Assembly (NCBI RefSeq): GCF_021347895.1
Contig: NC_067134.1
Coordinates: 27,750,152-27,814,151 of the forward strand
DNA: 64,000 nt
Direction: 5' to 3'
DNA from: Acanthochromis polyacanthus
Taxonomy: Eukaryota > Chordata > Actinopteri > Pomacentridae
The translations under genes and the position numbers were made by a program. The notes beneath the pieces were generated by a model, which was not told where the DNA came from, searched no databases, and saw only the letters and a list, made by a program, of their open reading frames with translations. Numbering within the stretch: the first letter of the stretch is position 1; each line of letters opens with the position of its first letter. Shown piece by piece: positions 1 through 11,535 of the stretch.

Positions 1-112
1 AGCCAGTTTTAGGAGAATCCAGCCTCGAGCCTTATGGAGGGTAACTAGACCCACCCTGGCAGAGAATTAAATTTGTTGCCGTGGGTTGTCTAGCGTGGCT
101 AGGCTAGCTTAC
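1..112. mobile_element. Fragment of CTAGCCTAG-type dispersed repeat
   Basis: This stretch is nearly identical to 8270-8378, and its second half also matches 8124-8176. Shared landmarks are AGCCTCGAG, CCACCCTGGCAGAG and a terminal TCTAGCGYGGCTAGGCTAG. The family recurs three times in the window, so it is a dispersed repeat. The window edge cuts its left side. The class is not certain; its ends look like terminal inverted repeats of a DNA element. Confidence 0.6.
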
Positions 113-375
113 TACTAAAATAAATCACTGCTTTTGACTCACACAGCCTCTAGTTCTAAACACATTTTGGGTGTTTTTTTACTCCTTTTGTGTCTCACCT
201 ACAATGTTACTCCTCTCTCTTATAACATCCATTACAATTACATGCATGGCCAATTATGCAAATTAGGCAATGATGCTAATAGCGACTTTCTTTACTGAGG
301 AGCTGGCAACACTATTCTGATGGCCGTGCTTTGAAGAAAAGGAAAGTCACCTTCATGAAAGTGAATGGTCCTTAT

Positions 376-440
376 GTACGCGAGTTCCGACTTACGGCGA
401 AAAGAACAAACTTCCAATGTAAGCTGAGGACCCCCTGTAC
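376..440. mobile_element. End fragment of GGGTCCTCG-type DNA element
   Basis: The segment runs from GAGTTCCGACTTACGGCG to GAGGACCCCCTG. It matches the inverted end of the elements at 601-1043 and 16200-16545. Only about 65 bp remain. Confidence 0.45.
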
Positions 441-600
441 ATGTCTATCCATCAATTCAGTCGTCAACTAAAATTTACTTGAATTGAAAAACTTTGCTTG
501 TTGTGTCAAATATTGCTATTTGACAAACATGTGATTAATTGCGATTAATTAGATTATTTTGATCCCGTCCCACCACTAATAATAAGCATTGCCATACACA

Positions 601-1043
601 GGGGGTCCTCGACTTAAGTCGTTTTTCGCCATACATTGGAACTCCGGTGAAAACGTAAATAAAGCCATTACTGCATCATAATATTGATCAGCTTACATAT
701 TTGTACAACTACAGTAACGATTAGCTCACACTGAAACACAACTCGGGAGGAAAATACCGGCAAAAATGTAAACTGTAGGTCTGGCTAACACTTGGAAGCC
801 ATAATAAAGTCAGCAAACGTAGCATGATCCAATGTGGCATCATATGTAAACAAAGCTGTCTTGTAGCACCGCATGACAACTGTACATACAGTATTCATCC
901 ACTCGGCTCGCCAACTAGTTCCACTGAACCAGTTCCGACATAGCGATGAAACGCCGTGTGTTAAACCAAGGACTGGCCTGTAATGACCTCCGACGTAAGG
1001 CTGAAACGCCGTAAGTTGAGGACGTTGTAAAGTGAGGACCTCC
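601..1043. mobile_element. Non-autonomous DNA transposon, GGGTCCTCG family, copy A
   Basis: The left end is GGGGGTCCTCGACTTAAG. The right end reads CGTAAGTTGAGGACG followed by GAGGACCTCC, an imperfect inverted copy of the left. The interior (ACTCCGGTGAAAACGTAAA, ATACCGGCAAAAATGTAAAC, CCAACTAGTTCCACT) is repeated at 16200-16545. No intact transposase is present. The superfamily is not assigned; a Tc1/mariner-pogo relative is possible. Confidence 0.6.
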
Positions 1044-1164
1044 GCAGTACCTGAAAACCCAGTACGGTTTTGTCTTTTTTGCTTTATTTTGTTTTTTTCA
1101 GAGCCTAAAAGCTGGTTTTTAAGTAGAAAAAACATTGGATGGCTGTTGTTTTACATTAGTTATG

Positions 1165-1345
1165 TGACAATCGCCATTGGTTTGTCTGTCTGTCTGTCTG
1201 TTAGCAACATCACTCAAAAACAGACTAACAGATTTGGATGAAATTTTCAGGGAAGAACCAAGTGATTAGGTTTTGACAGTGATGCAGCTTGTTGTCTGGA
1301 TCCACAGACTTGTTAAAGATTTCTGTATCATTGTGAGATAGCTCT
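1165..1345 (+). mobile_element. Dispersed repeat with TCTG run and GGATCCAC core
   Basis: The segment begins with a short TCTGTCTGTCTG run and contains CAGATTTGGATGAAATTTTC, GACAGTGATGCAGC and TCTGGATCCACAGA. The same order appears at 13190-13440, at 53285-53490 and, inverted, at 62840-63105. A further GGGTCCTCG-type end fragment follows at about 1378-1440. The class of the repeat is not known to me. Confidence 0.6.
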
Positions 1346-1738
1346 TGTAGCGCCACGTCACTACTGCACATACAGTATTGGTCCACTCCGGTTCCGACGA
1401 AATACTGTAAGTTGAGGACGCCATAAACCGAGGATATCTGCATAGTTGTTTAAAACCAGCGTATCGTGTGTGTGTGTGTGTTTCTTCTTGTTGTCTCATG
1501 GCTGATAGTGGATGTAAACGTCTCGCGGTGGGTCTATCCATCTGTCTGTCATGCATCTGGCTGCTGGACTTACGGCGGTTCCATAAAATGTGATAGTTTC
1601 ACATAACAATGTAACTTTTCACGTCTCGCTTTACGGCAGCGTCATGATTCAGGGCCGTAACAGGACCAGCTGTCATCAGACTCTGACTGAACAGAATCCA
1701 TCTACCTGTGTGCTTTTATCCCTGAGGGTGGTGTTTGG

Positions 1739-2490
1739 TATGGAATCACAGGAGTGCCAAAATAAATAGGAAATAAATGTGGAAATGTAAAGAGAATCAA
1801 TAAAAGAATCAATAATAAAAATAAACAAATGTAGTAATATTCTTTTTCCATTTTGCTTTTGCTTATTCCATTTTGTCTTTGCCTTTTCTGTTTTGTCTTT
1901 GCTTTTTCCGTTTTGTCTTTGCTTTTTCCATTTGCCTTTGCTTTTGCTTTTTCCATTTTGTCTTTGCTTTTCTCACTTTGCCTTTGTCTTTTCCATTTGC
2001 GTTTTGCCTTAGCTTGAGCCATGAAGTAAAGGCAAAGGCAAAACGCAAATGGAAAAGACAAAGGCAAAAGGAGAGAGACCCGCCTACAGCCATTTGATTG
2101 ACAGCTTGAGCCATGAAGTAAAGGCAGTCAATCAAATGGCTGTAGGCGGGTCTCTCTCCTTTTGCCTTTGTCTTTTCCATTTGCGTTTTGCCTTTGCCTT
2201 TACTTCATGGCTCAAGCTAAGGCAAAACGCAAATGGAAAAGACAAAGGCAAAGTGAGAAAAGCAAAGACAAAATGGAAAAAGCAAAAGCAAAGGCAAATG
2301 GAAAAAGCAAAGACAAAACGGAAAAAGCACAGACAAAACAGAAAAGGCAAAGACAAAATGGAATAAGCAAAAGCAAAATGGAAAAAGAATATTACTACAT
2401 TTGTTTATTTTTATTATTGATTCTTTTATTGATTCTCTTTACATTTCCACATTTATTTCCTATTTATTTTGGCACTCCTGTGATTCCATA
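1739..2490. mobile_element. 752-bp fold-back element (near-perfect palindrome)
   Basis: The two halves are reverse complements about 2114.5 with no net indel: every landmark pair sums to 4229. The ends are TATGGAATCACAGGAG and CTCCTGTGATTCCATA, flanked by the direct repeat GTTTGG at 1733-1738 and 2491-2496, a likely 6-bp target duplication. The arms hold AT-rich DNA and then short AAAGGCAAA/AAGACAAAATGG-like units. The motif AGCTTGAGCCATGAAGTAAA forms the central loop and reappears as the loop of a smaller palindrome within each arm. No transposase is encoded; lysine-rich open frames here are by-products of the A-rich units. Confidence 0.85.
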
Positions 2491-2496
2491 GTTTGG

Positions 2497-3456
2497 AGGC
2501 AGACGCAGACAGACGACCATTCACACCATCTGCTGGGAAAAATCAACACCATAAAGTAGAAATATAAGAGCCAGCCCTGACGCTATAGTCCCTCAGCTCC
2601 CCTGTAAAGACTTCATTCACTCCCCCTACTGTGGAGCTTTCAGCTTGTCCTCTTCATGTCTCCTTAATCCTAATTGGAGAAATATTTTAAAGGGGTGTTA
2701 AGTCGTCTGAGGGGCGTTTTTTTTATTTACAAGGTTTGAAACTTGAAGCCTCAGCACTTTAAAGAATAATCATTGGGACTGAACAACGGTCCCATTGAAG
2801 CCACTGCTGATATATTAAGGACAGTAAAAATCATACTTATGAGCTTCAGAGTTGCCTCATTGCTCTGTCGCCGTCATTCCTTCATCCTTAATTTCCCCCC
2901 TCCTTCCCTCCCTCCCTCTCTTTTATCTTCACCCCGTTCCTCGGCGTGACAAAGGCTCATCCGTCAAAGCCTGGCCTGGAGGTGGAAATGTTTGAAAAGC
3001 TCTCATTAAAGCGTCATTCAGAGACCCAGACGCCCAGCTGGAGGTCCATTCAGCTGCTATCCACACCAGTTAACCTTGTGCAGGAGAATTAAATCATTCA
3101 TCAGGTCTAAAAATAATAATAATGATGATACTCCCCTCGCTGCTGGAGGGGGTGCATATCATTTACGCTCAGTGCTTCCGTATGCTTTAAAGATGCTTTG
3201 AACTTTCCATCCTCTGCACATCTTTCCTCAGTTTGTTTGTTTTCCGGCTCTGTCGGTGATGCAGTCGTCATGGTAACGCTGTCACAAAGGGTGCGGTCGG
3301 GCGTCATGGATGCACAGTCGCTCATACATATTGCAAAACATACAGACACATAAATAAACGCACACACCTTGGCTGTGAGTTCTCCACACTCCTCACTCTA
3401 CTGTACACAATCCTTCTGATCTGAGCGCTTCCTCAGGACGAAAACACAGTTTAAGG
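2497..3456. other. No gene seen; single-copy-looking sequence
   Basis: No reading frame with family features was found. A pyrimidine-rich CCTCC/CTCC run lies at about 2896-2925. The rest looks like ordinary intergenic or intronic DNA. Confidence 0.5.
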
Positions 3457-5135
3457 CACGATAGTCAAACTCATCTTAGTTCAGGTTCCACATTCAGCAC
3501 CAGTTTGACCTCCAGTGAGCAGTAAAATCACAACATAATGACCTATAAATAACCTATAAATACCCACAACTCCACATTTTCACAGTACATTCTGAAAATG
3601 TTCACATTTAAGGAATTATCTTTTTACAGGACATCATGTGCAACCTGAACATTCAGCCTCAGTTTATCATTTCCACGTTACAACTTCCAGATCAGAGAGT
3701 GTCTACAAAAGAGCAGTTACACAAACAACATCAAAAAAACAGCAAAAACAAGAAAAAATATTCAACGACAAAAAAAATAGACAAAAACTACAAGAGAGAC
3801 GGATGAAAAAATCACGCAAAACGATGGAAAAAGTATAACACAAAATGACAAAAATAAGACAAAAAACAGAAGTGAGACAAAAAGGAAACACAAAGCGACA
3901 AAAGCGAGAAACGGAATGACAAAAATCTGAGTCAAATGTCAAAAGGGAGACAAAAAACACAAGAAAAACAAGATAACATACTACAAAAATGAGACGCAAA
4001 GTGACAAACGATGCGAAACAAAAAAGGCAAAAAATTAGACATAAACGTAAGAAGAAAATTTAACTCAAACGAGACGAAAGATGACAAAAGCGAGAAATAA
4101 AACGGCAAAAAATAGACAACACAAGCGAGACAAAAAGAAAACACAAAACAACGAAATCATAAGACAGGACAAAAGTCAGAAAAAACAAGAAACTATATTT
4201 AAAAAAATGAGATGCAAAACGAGACGAAACAAAACAAAAACAGACAAGAAATGAGACAAAAAAGTTACAAAGCGACAAAAAATTGACAGAAATGAGACAA
4301 AAAAGTTACAAAGCGACAAAAAATTGACAGAAATGAGACATAAAAGTGACAAAGAGCGAGCAAAAAAGACAAAAAACACAAGTGAAACAAAAAGGAAACA
4401 CAAAGCGACAAAAACGAGAAACAGAATGACAAAAATCTGAGACAAATGTCAAAAGGGAGACAAAAAACACAAGAAAAACAAGATAAAAGACTACAAAAAT
4501 GAGACACAAAGTGACAAACGATGCGAAACAAAAAAGGCAGAAAAATTAGACAAAAACGTAAGAGAAAATTTAACTCAAACGAGATGAAAGATGACAAAAG
4601 CGAGAAATAAAACGGCAAAAAATAGACAACACAAGCGAGACAAAACGAAAACACAAAACGGCAAAATCATAAGACGGGACAAAAGTCAGAAAAAACAAGA
4701 CACAATATTAAAAAAAATGAGATGCAAAACAACACGAAACAAAACAAAAACAGACAAGAAATGAGACAAAAAGTTACAAAGAACGAGCAAAAAACACAAA
4801 AAACACAAGTGAGACAAACAAGAACACAAAAGAACAAAAACAAGAAACAAAACAGCAAAAACGTGAGACAAGCGACAAAAGTCAGACCAAAAACATACAA
4901 AAAACAAGACAAAATATTCCAACAATGAGACACAAAATGACAACAGAACAATGAACAATCTCGTATTTTATGATCCAAACAACTTGTCATCATCTAGAAA
5001 TGATTTTAAATGTTTAATTTGACTAATTTACAATCTGCAGTTAATGTCTTCTCTGTAATTTTTACACTTTGAGGGCCGGATTGGACCCTCTGGAGGACCA
5101 CTTTTGGACCACGGGCCTCATGTTGGACACCCCTG
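3457..5135 (+). mobile_element. hAT-like MITE with internal GACAAAA array, copy 1
   Basis: The left end (CACGATAGTCAAACTCATC) is a diverged terminal repeat. The right end is TTGGACACCCCTG, the complement of CAGGGGTGTCCAA. The flanking octamers GTTTAAGG (3449-3456) and GTTCAAAG (5136-5143) match at 6 of 8, consistent with a hAT-type 8-bp target duplication. The unique left arm ends near 3720. The interior to about 4975 is an array of ACAAAAA/GAGACAAAA units with a ~510-bp higher-order duplication. The unique right arm contains TTACAATCTGCAGTTAATG and a GGACCCTCTGGAGGACCAC block. No transposase is present. Confidence 0.8.
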
Positions 5136-5345
5136 GTTCAAAGTTAATACTGATGAGTTTTCCAGAGGTGAAAAGTTCAGAAAATTGTGCTGTTTTATGT
5201 GCGTTGAAAGGACGTTTGTGACGCCAAAGCGTTCCTGACAGGCTGACAGAACAATGAAAGCAGAGTGTGTTTCTGTCAGGGTTTAGGTCGAAGCCAAACT
5301 CGGCTGAAAGTATTCACATTTTGCTCTGCCCTCTGCTGCCCGTCG

Positions 5346-5389
<44 letters not shown>

Positions 5390-5597
5390 CATAAAAATTG
5401 ACTAGAAGACAGCCTTTCCGCCGTGTGAAGCTGAAGCTGAGCGGCTCTGACAGGTGGAATCATTTATTTACCGAGAGCACGCTGAGCAGCCTGGCCTCTG
5501 ACCGGACCTCATGCTGCTGGACAGAGCAGCCTCACCTCTGAGGGCCGCAGGCAGCTGTGGACAGCCGGACCGTGGGTTGTCACGACACTATCCACAC

Positions 5598-5636
<39 letters not shown>

Positions 5637-5805
5637 GCAGCTCAGATGCCTGCTGTGGTTTCTGCAGGACAGTGAACATTGGTGCGTGTGGAGACAGTTC
5701 AAATTTATCATCCTCTGGTCGCCATTTGTCTGCATTTTATTTTTAGAATCTTACCATAAATCCTTCTCTTACATGTACACGAATACACTAAAGCTGCCTC
5801 ATGAT
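5136..5805. other. No gene seen; interval with two dinucleotide repeats
   Basis: A (TC)n-(AC)n compound microsatellite lies at about 5347-5386 and a (CA)n tract at 5593-5632. The remaining sequence shows no recognisable gene. Confidence 0.5.
5593..5632. repeat. (CA)n microsatellite
   Basis: About 20 CA units with a single G interruption near the left end. Confidence 0.9.
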
Positions 5806-5847
5806 TAGGGCTGCAACTAACGAGGCGTCGACTAATCGTCTGACCAT

Positions 5848-6121
5848 GCTACGTCATCAAAAGCGGAAGTGAGCGCGCAGTGCAACAGAAATCAGCGTCC
5901 GACCGGGGCGCGGAACACGGACGGACATCGACGCTGCATCGTGCATATATGTATGCACGATGCAATGCGGACATCCATGATCTATCGTAAACACGGATGT
6001 CAGCGTTTACTATACAGCTGTATCTAAACGTGGACGATGTCCGATGTACATCCGTGTTCCGTGCACCAGTCGGACGCTGATTTCTGTTGCATTGCGTGCT
6101 CACTTCCGCTTTTGATGACGT
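5848..6121. mobile_element. Palindromic MITE
   Basis: The left arm TACGTCATCAAAAGCGGAAG pairs with the inverted arm ending near 6121 (CTTCCGCTTTTGATGACGTA). The next blocks (CAACAGAAATCAGCGTCCGAC, CGGAACACGGA) also pair. A smaller hairpin, TGCATCGTGCATATATG with its complement, sits at about 5934-5964. A short GGGCTGCAACTAACGA motif, seen in common teleost repeats, precedes it at 5809. Confidence 0.7.
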
Positions 6122-6125
6122 ATCG

Positions 6126-6985
6126 TGCTCAGACAGATACGGACCCGTATCCGTAGGCCACAGGCTACGGGTACGGCACTTTCCCTTAACATAAATATTA
6201 ATGAGCCGTACATAAATATTAATGAGCCGGCTGACGAACGCGCTTCGTGATTGGCTGGTAATCCGACGGACATAGATATTAATGAGTCGGCTAAGCTGAT
6301 GAAGGCGCTTCTGTGATTCGAGGTGAATCTGCAGAATGAATGGCGGAACTAACAGCCAGCAAACTACAAGTATTTTTTACCTTCAAAAGTAGCGACAGAC
6401 TATTACATATTAACAACCTAAACAAAACCCTGACGTATTTTCTGCGTCTGTCAACACAGACACTGCACGTCAGTCACTTTAATGTTAGCGGACTCTGTTG
6501 AATGGCTAAGTTACATCACCACAAACAAATCTCACAATATCACAGTAAATCGAGTTTGTGGGTTTTTTTAATTCATGCCAAATTAAAGAGCTGCTCCTCA
6601 CCATTCACGAGTGTTTGTTTCATATTCGACATCCTTAATTTTATCTTGTAAATTAGCGTCCGAAATTAAATGGGAACATTTGCAATGGAGTTCGTCAGCC
6701 GCTTCCACCACTGAACGCGGTAAACTAATTAATAGGAACTGGACTTCAAACAATTTAGACACGGCATCTAAAAGCGTAAAAACTACATTGTCTACGTAAA
6801 GTGTGAGAGGAGACGGTGTATTTTTAGTTAAATTATACAATGTTCGCCGTCAAAGTCATTCATATAAACTGCCTGTAATGTGCAGCAAATAGTAGTTAAC
6901 CGGCGCCAGCTCTTCAGTGACCTTAACACGTCCGTAACTCTAGTACAGATGCTACGGGTACGGGTCCGTACCTCTAGCATCAACC
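6126..6985. mobile_element. DNA element with TACGGACCCGTA terminal repeats, copy A
   Basis: The left end contains GATACGGACCCGTATCCGTA and a GGCCACAGGCTACGG block. The right end (6940-6985) contains GCTACGGGTACGGGTCCGTA in inverted form. The same ends bound the shorter element at 39915-40235. Three ATAAATATTAATGAG-like copies occur internally at 6189-6285. No intact open frame identifies a transposase. Confidence 0.55.
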
Positions 6986-7560
6986 ATTATACAAACACTA
7001 TACGCCGATGGAAAGCTTAGATTCTCATGAATCCGCCGGTATAAACCACTTTCAGATGTGATTACCACAGCGGGTGAGAAAAACACATTTGTCCGACAGA
7101 AACAAATATTCATCCATCTGTTCTCTATACACGACTTCAACGTACACAACGCGACTCACATTTCCGGGTTCATTATTACACACAAAAAAAAGATTCCACA
7201 AAAAACGGCCACAATCCAACCTTTTACATCCAGATAACACAAACCAGTAAACTATTTTGTCCAAAACATGTCCTGAAGTCGGTATAAAATCCACGAATCG
7301 GTCGTTTTCAAGGAAATGCACCTCGCGATGCCCATCCAATATTCCCTGTATTTTTCGTAATTTTTTTTATTTAAAAATAGAATATTAGCGATTTTTTGTA
7401 CTGAAAACTGCTGGAATTGACTGAAGCTTAAAGGGTTAACAGAGTTATGGCCCTTGATCATTATCTTGGATATAGACTCATAGACATGACATGTGGCGGA
7501 GGATATTGATGACCATGTTGTCTTGTTGCTTGTCAGCATAAGATATCGTACAGTATAATA
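6986..7560. other. Unassigned sequence, possibly more transposon body
   Basis: I see no conserved domain. Short open frames on the minus strand (7052-7339, 7252-7539) carry no recognised motif. The segment lies between two transposon ends and may be element-derived. Confidence 0.35.
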
Positions 7561-7562
7561 CA

Positions 7563-7790
7563 GTACAGTGGTGGAAAGAAGTTTGTGGACATCCTTTGTT
7601 TTTGTGAAATACCGGGGGGGTCCTCGGTTTACGACGTCTTCAACTTACGGCGTTTCGTCAGAACTGATTACATTGAACTAGTTGATGAGTGGAGCGGACA
7701 AATATGCTGTCATGCGGCGCTACACGACGGTTTTGTTTACATTCTCTGATCCTGTAATGAGACATCAGACAAATGACAGCGTTTTCTAGC
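7563..7790. mobile_element. Tc1-like end fragment followed by GGGTCCTCG-family copy B
   Basis: CAGTGGTGGAAAGAAGTTTG (7565-7584) resembles the outer end of Tc1-type elements. It is followed at 7611 by GGGGGGTCCTCGGTTTACG and an ACTAGTTGATGAGTGGAGCG block that matches, in one orientation, the element at 16855. Both are truncated. Confidence 0.5.
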
Positions 7791-7814
7791 TAATGTTCTC
7801 TTTGCAGAGCTTTG

Positions 7815-8176
7815 TTTGTATAGCCTAGCTGCGCTAGACCCATGCTCTGAAGACGCAAGGGTCTTGGCACGCTCGACAGGGAGGGAGGCGGGCTAAAAGG
7901 TTGTCTTTCAAATCACTCTGCAGCAATTGGGTAGGTATACAACCAATCAGGGCAACGAATAGGCTCCTAGAGCGCCGGAAATCAGAGGATGCGGCAGTTC
8001 GGTGAAGCCTTATTTATACAGTCAATGGGTGAAGCTCAAGTATATTACAGACATGCTAATAGAAAGATTATTCAGAGTCGGTGCTAATGGAGCCCAACGA
8101 CTGTTGTCGTTTTTGTTGTCGACCCTGGCAGAGAATTAAATTCGTTGCCGTGGGTTGTCTAACGCGACTAGGCTAG
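7815..8176. mobile_element. CTAGCCTAG-type DNA element
   Basis: The left end (TAGCCTAGCTGCGCTAGAC) and right end (GTCTAACGCGACTAGGCTAG) are inverted repeats. The right part contains ACCCTGGCAGAGAATTAAAT, also found at 55-75 and 8321-8340. No protein is encoded. Confidence 0.6.
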
Positions 8177-8257
8177 TTGTTTCCGGTTGTTTCTGTCAGA
8201 ATCGTCACGCCTCTGTCCTCACTTAGTTACGCCCGCCTTCTGACTCTACACTTCATG

Positions 8258-8385
8258 GTGATTGGTCCGGCCAGTTTTAGGAGCATCCAGCCTCGAGGCT
8301 TATGGAGGGTAACCAGACCCACCCTGGCAGAGAATTAAATTCGTTGCCATGAGTTGTCTAGCGCGGCTAGGCTAGTTGTTTGTAT
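8258..8385. mobile_element. Second CTAGCCTAG-type fragment
   Basis: This copy contains the full shared block from GGCCAGTTTTAGGAGCATCC to TCTAGCGCGGCTAGGCTAG and is about 90% identical to the segment at the start of the window. Confidence 0.6.
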
Positions 8386-9310
8386 GCATCCTGACATGAT
8401 TTATGAGGGAAAAGAAGCATCACTCTGAACCACGTCTCTACAAGCGCTGTAGTTTTAGTGAAGGAAACCTCAAAAAAATCTACGAAAGATTCAAATATGA
8501 GCTCAGCGTGACTTCACATGTCGTTTGTTTTGTCCAAAGATGTTAAATTTACTCTGCTGTGTCGAAAAAAGCAGTAACTCTTCATCCACTGTAGCCAGAG
8601 AGTGTTGATTGCATCACAAGTTTCATGAAAACCATGAATATTTTAAGCTTCAGCTTCCTAATTCTGAATCAGCAGAAGAACAAATCAGGTGTTCCACTGA
8701 GCAGACTGCAGGTTTCGTTTAATAGACGTCGTATTTCCAGCTGCAGGTTGCTGCTGTTAAGGAGGCGCCACTGAAACCTGTGAACTGTGAGCTCATCCAG
8801 GTCTGATTCCAATCCTTTTCAGCTCTAATTTCAGCTCCTTAAAGTCTGAAAACTGAACCACATTTGATTCCATGAGAGACTTGTGTGCAGAGCCTCACTG
8901 AACTTCATTAGGTCGGGCTCCTCTGCTCCCTGAACAGCCTCCCTTCCTGCTGCCGTGTTGCACAACATGTCGGAGAGTTTTCTTTCAGATTCGGCTCCGT
9001 GTTGACAGGATTGCGTCACGTCATTTCTGCAGATTTGTCTGCTGCCAGTCTCCCATTCTGCCAGACCCTAAAGGCGCTCTGAGGAGGCCTCTGAAGTCAG
9101 GCAGTCTGAGACGACTTGAGCTCGGTGCGTTGTGGATAAGATGGTAGACTGTGGGTACACACAGATGAACATGTCAGCAGCAATATTAAGAGAAGCAGCC
9201 AAGAAAACGCTCCCAGCACCTTTACGCCACCAGCAGGACCAGCAGGACCAGCAGGAGGCGGGTTGGAAAGCCTTAAAACTCAATCCCAGCTCTGTGATTT
9301 GTTGATAGTG
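8386..9310. other. No gene seen
   Basis: Single-copy-looking sequence. A triplicated CAGCAGGACCAG-like run lies at 9231-9255. No reading frame with recognisable domains. Confidence 0.45.
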
Positions 9311-9317
9311 AGAGTAA

Positions 9318-9353
9318 TAGCTCAGTGGATGGGAAGATCGCTGGTTCGTGTCC
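9318..9353 (+). repeat. tRNA-like A-box/B-box remnant (possible SINE head)
   Basis: TAGCTCAGTGGATGG resembles a pol III A box and GGTTCGTGTCC a B box. The spacing between their starts is only about 25 bp against about 44 in a tRNA, so the anticodon region would be deleted. Not a functional tRNA gene. Confidence 0.3.
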
Positions 9354-9369
9354 CGGCAACAACATTCAT

Positions 9370-10330
9370 CCTCAGTTTATCATTTCCACATGATTACTAC
9401 CGGGTCACAGAGTGTCTACAAAGGAACACAACATTTAGTCACAGCTATCTGGATCTGAATGATATTTTATTTTACTTTAAAAAGGACAAAAAAACAACAA
9501 AAACAAGGCAAAATATGACAAAAATGATACAGAAAACAACAAAAAAATGAGACAAATGACTCAAGGGAGACAAAAAAGACAAAATATTACAAAAATGATA
9601 CACAAAACAACAAAAACAATGAGACAAATGACACAAGTGAGACAAAAAAGACACAACACAAGAAAAAGGAGACAAAAAATTAATAAAGCAAAACACAAAA
9701 TGACAACAACCTGAGACAAATGACAAAAACAACAAAAACAAGACAAAAACTACAAAAACAAGACAAAAATGACAAAAACAACAAAAACAAGACAAAAAAC
9801 TACAAAAAACTTTTAAATTATAATTACTTTTAAATTATATTAAACTTTTAAATTATATTATTTTTATCACTGTTTTTATTGTCTTCTTGTGCACATTGAG
9901 ATTTGTCTACAAATGTAATGTGCTTTATAAATAAAATCCATTATTATTATTATTATTATTAAAAAACAACAAAAACAAGGCAAAAAAACGACAAAAAGCA
10001 ACAAAAACAAGGCAAAATATGACAAAAATGAAACACAAAACAACAAAAAAATGAGACAAATGACTCAAGGGAGACAAAAAGACACAACACAGCAAAAAGG
10101 AGACAACAACTTAATAAAGCAAAACAAAAAAATGACAAAAATAAGACATAAAAACACAAGCGAGACTAAAAGGAAAAACGACAAAAACACGAGACAAGTG
10201 ATAAAAGTCAGACAAAAAAAACACAAAAACAACAAAAATCTAAATGATCCAAACAACTTGTCGTGGTCTAGAAATGATTTTAAATCTATAATTTTACTAA
10301 TTTACAGCCTGCAGTTAATGTCTTCTCTTC
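9370..10330 (+). mobile_element. hAT-like element with internal GACAAAA array, copy 2 (truncated)
   Basis: The left-arm sequence (CTCAGTTTATCATTTCCACA, CAGAGTGTCTACAAAGGAAC) and right-arm sequence (CAAACAACTTGTCGTGGTCT, GCAGTTAATGTCTTCTCT) match copy 1. The terminal repeats on both sides are missing. The array is split by an unrelated insert at 9805-9962. Confidence 0.7.
9805..9962 (+). mobile_element. LINE/SINE-type 3' tail inserted in array
   Basis: Three ACTTTTAAATTATATT-like units are followed by a tail with AATGTGCTTTATAAATAAA and an (ATT)n end at 9948-9962. Such a tail is typical of fish non-LTR retroelements. The array continues on both sides, so the insertion is younger than the array. 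Confidence 0.55.
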
Positions 10331-10967
10331 TACACAAAATCTGGAGGTGAACGACGTGGAAACTTTCCTCCTGAGAAAGACTCCAGGCTCGTCCGCTGTA
10401 CCTCCCTCCAGCAGCTTGCCTTCTTCTCTCCAGTGACTCCCTGTTGATTTTAAACCTTATTTTAATATTTTATTGATCATTTTGGCCCCAGATTGTGTCT
10501 CAGAAATGCTGACAGATCCGTGGTTGGAGGCTCAGATCTGAAGGTGACTTTGGAGAGAAAAGATTCATGAAATCACATTTTTTTAACGGATTAGTTATTC
10601 TGTGATGCTGTGTTTTTATACTTTATTGTGACTTTATTGCTTTAATGTGCGACATTGCAATTTGTATTTTCGTTTTGTTGTTGTTTTAATTTTGTCCTAA
10701 TTGGACTTTAATTCTGTTTGGAGTTGCTGTCTGGCTTCCCAATATGTTTGCCTTCTGGGTATTTTGTCAGCAAAACTCTTATTTGTGAAAGTGCTTTTTC
10801 AGAATAAAGGTATTCTTAGTTTTATGATTGCATTAGTAACTACAGTCTGTGTCGTCAGCAGCACTCAGTCAGTCTTTCTGCTTTCGATATGAGACAGAGC
10901 GTGTCTGTTTGCTATAGTTTAAAGTTGATCGGCGCCACAGGCGAGCCTCAGGCAACCGAAGCTAATC
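10331..10967. other. No gene seen
   Basis: AT-rich sequence without a recognisable domain or RNA. Confidence 0.45.
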
Positions 10968-11105
10968 AAAAGTACCGTTCATAAGTGTGGATTCACTTAG
11001 AAATGTCTTTATTTTTGAAAGAAAATCTTTTTTTTCCAATGAGGATAACAGTAAATAAATGGTAAATCCAGTCCAGTCATTGTTAATGTGGTAAATGACT
11101 ATTTT
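10968..11105 (+). mobile_element. Tc1-like 5' end fragment
   Basis: It begins GTACCGTTCATAAGTGTGG and contains TCACTTAGAAATGTC and GTTAATGTGGTAAATGAC, hallmarks of a common teleost Tc1 5' region. It breaks off into satellite after GCTGGAAA. Confidence 0.65.
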
Positions 11106-11535
11106 AGCTGGAAATTTTTTCTTGCATTTTGACTGTATTTTAGTGTATTCTTTTTACTTCATTTTAGTGTATTTTTTACTATATTTTTATCATTTTTACT
11201 ATTGGTGTATTTTTTTTACTATATTTCTACTGTATTTTTGATCATTTTTTAATATATTTTTGGTGTATTTTTTTACTATATTTCTACTGTATTTTTGATC
11301 ATTTTTTAATATATTTTTGGTGTATTTTTACTATATTTTCAGAGTATTTTCATCATATTTTTTACTATATTTTTGGTGTATTTTTACTAGATTTTCACAG
11401 TATTTTCATCATATTTATTACGATATTTTTAGTGTATTTTTACTATATTTAGCTATATTTTTACTGTATTTTCATCATATTTTGACTGTATTTTTACTAT
11501 ATTTTACTATATTTTATTATTTTTTTTATTATACA
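11106..11535. repeat. AT-rich tandem array related to the 56-bp satellite
   Basis: Degenerate units of TTTTTACTATATTTTTGGTG and CAGTATTTTCATCATATT are the same units as in 15091-15641. The array is framed by two direct-oriented Tc1 5' segments. Confidence 0.75.

Noticed and set aside
1702..2491. Lysine-rich and phenylalanine-rich frames of about 105-121 codons
   Set aside because: They are mirror images of each other created by the fold-back element and its A-rich units.
9318..9353. A tRNA gene
   Set aside because: A- and B-box words are too close and no cloverleaf with an anticodon arm can be drawn.
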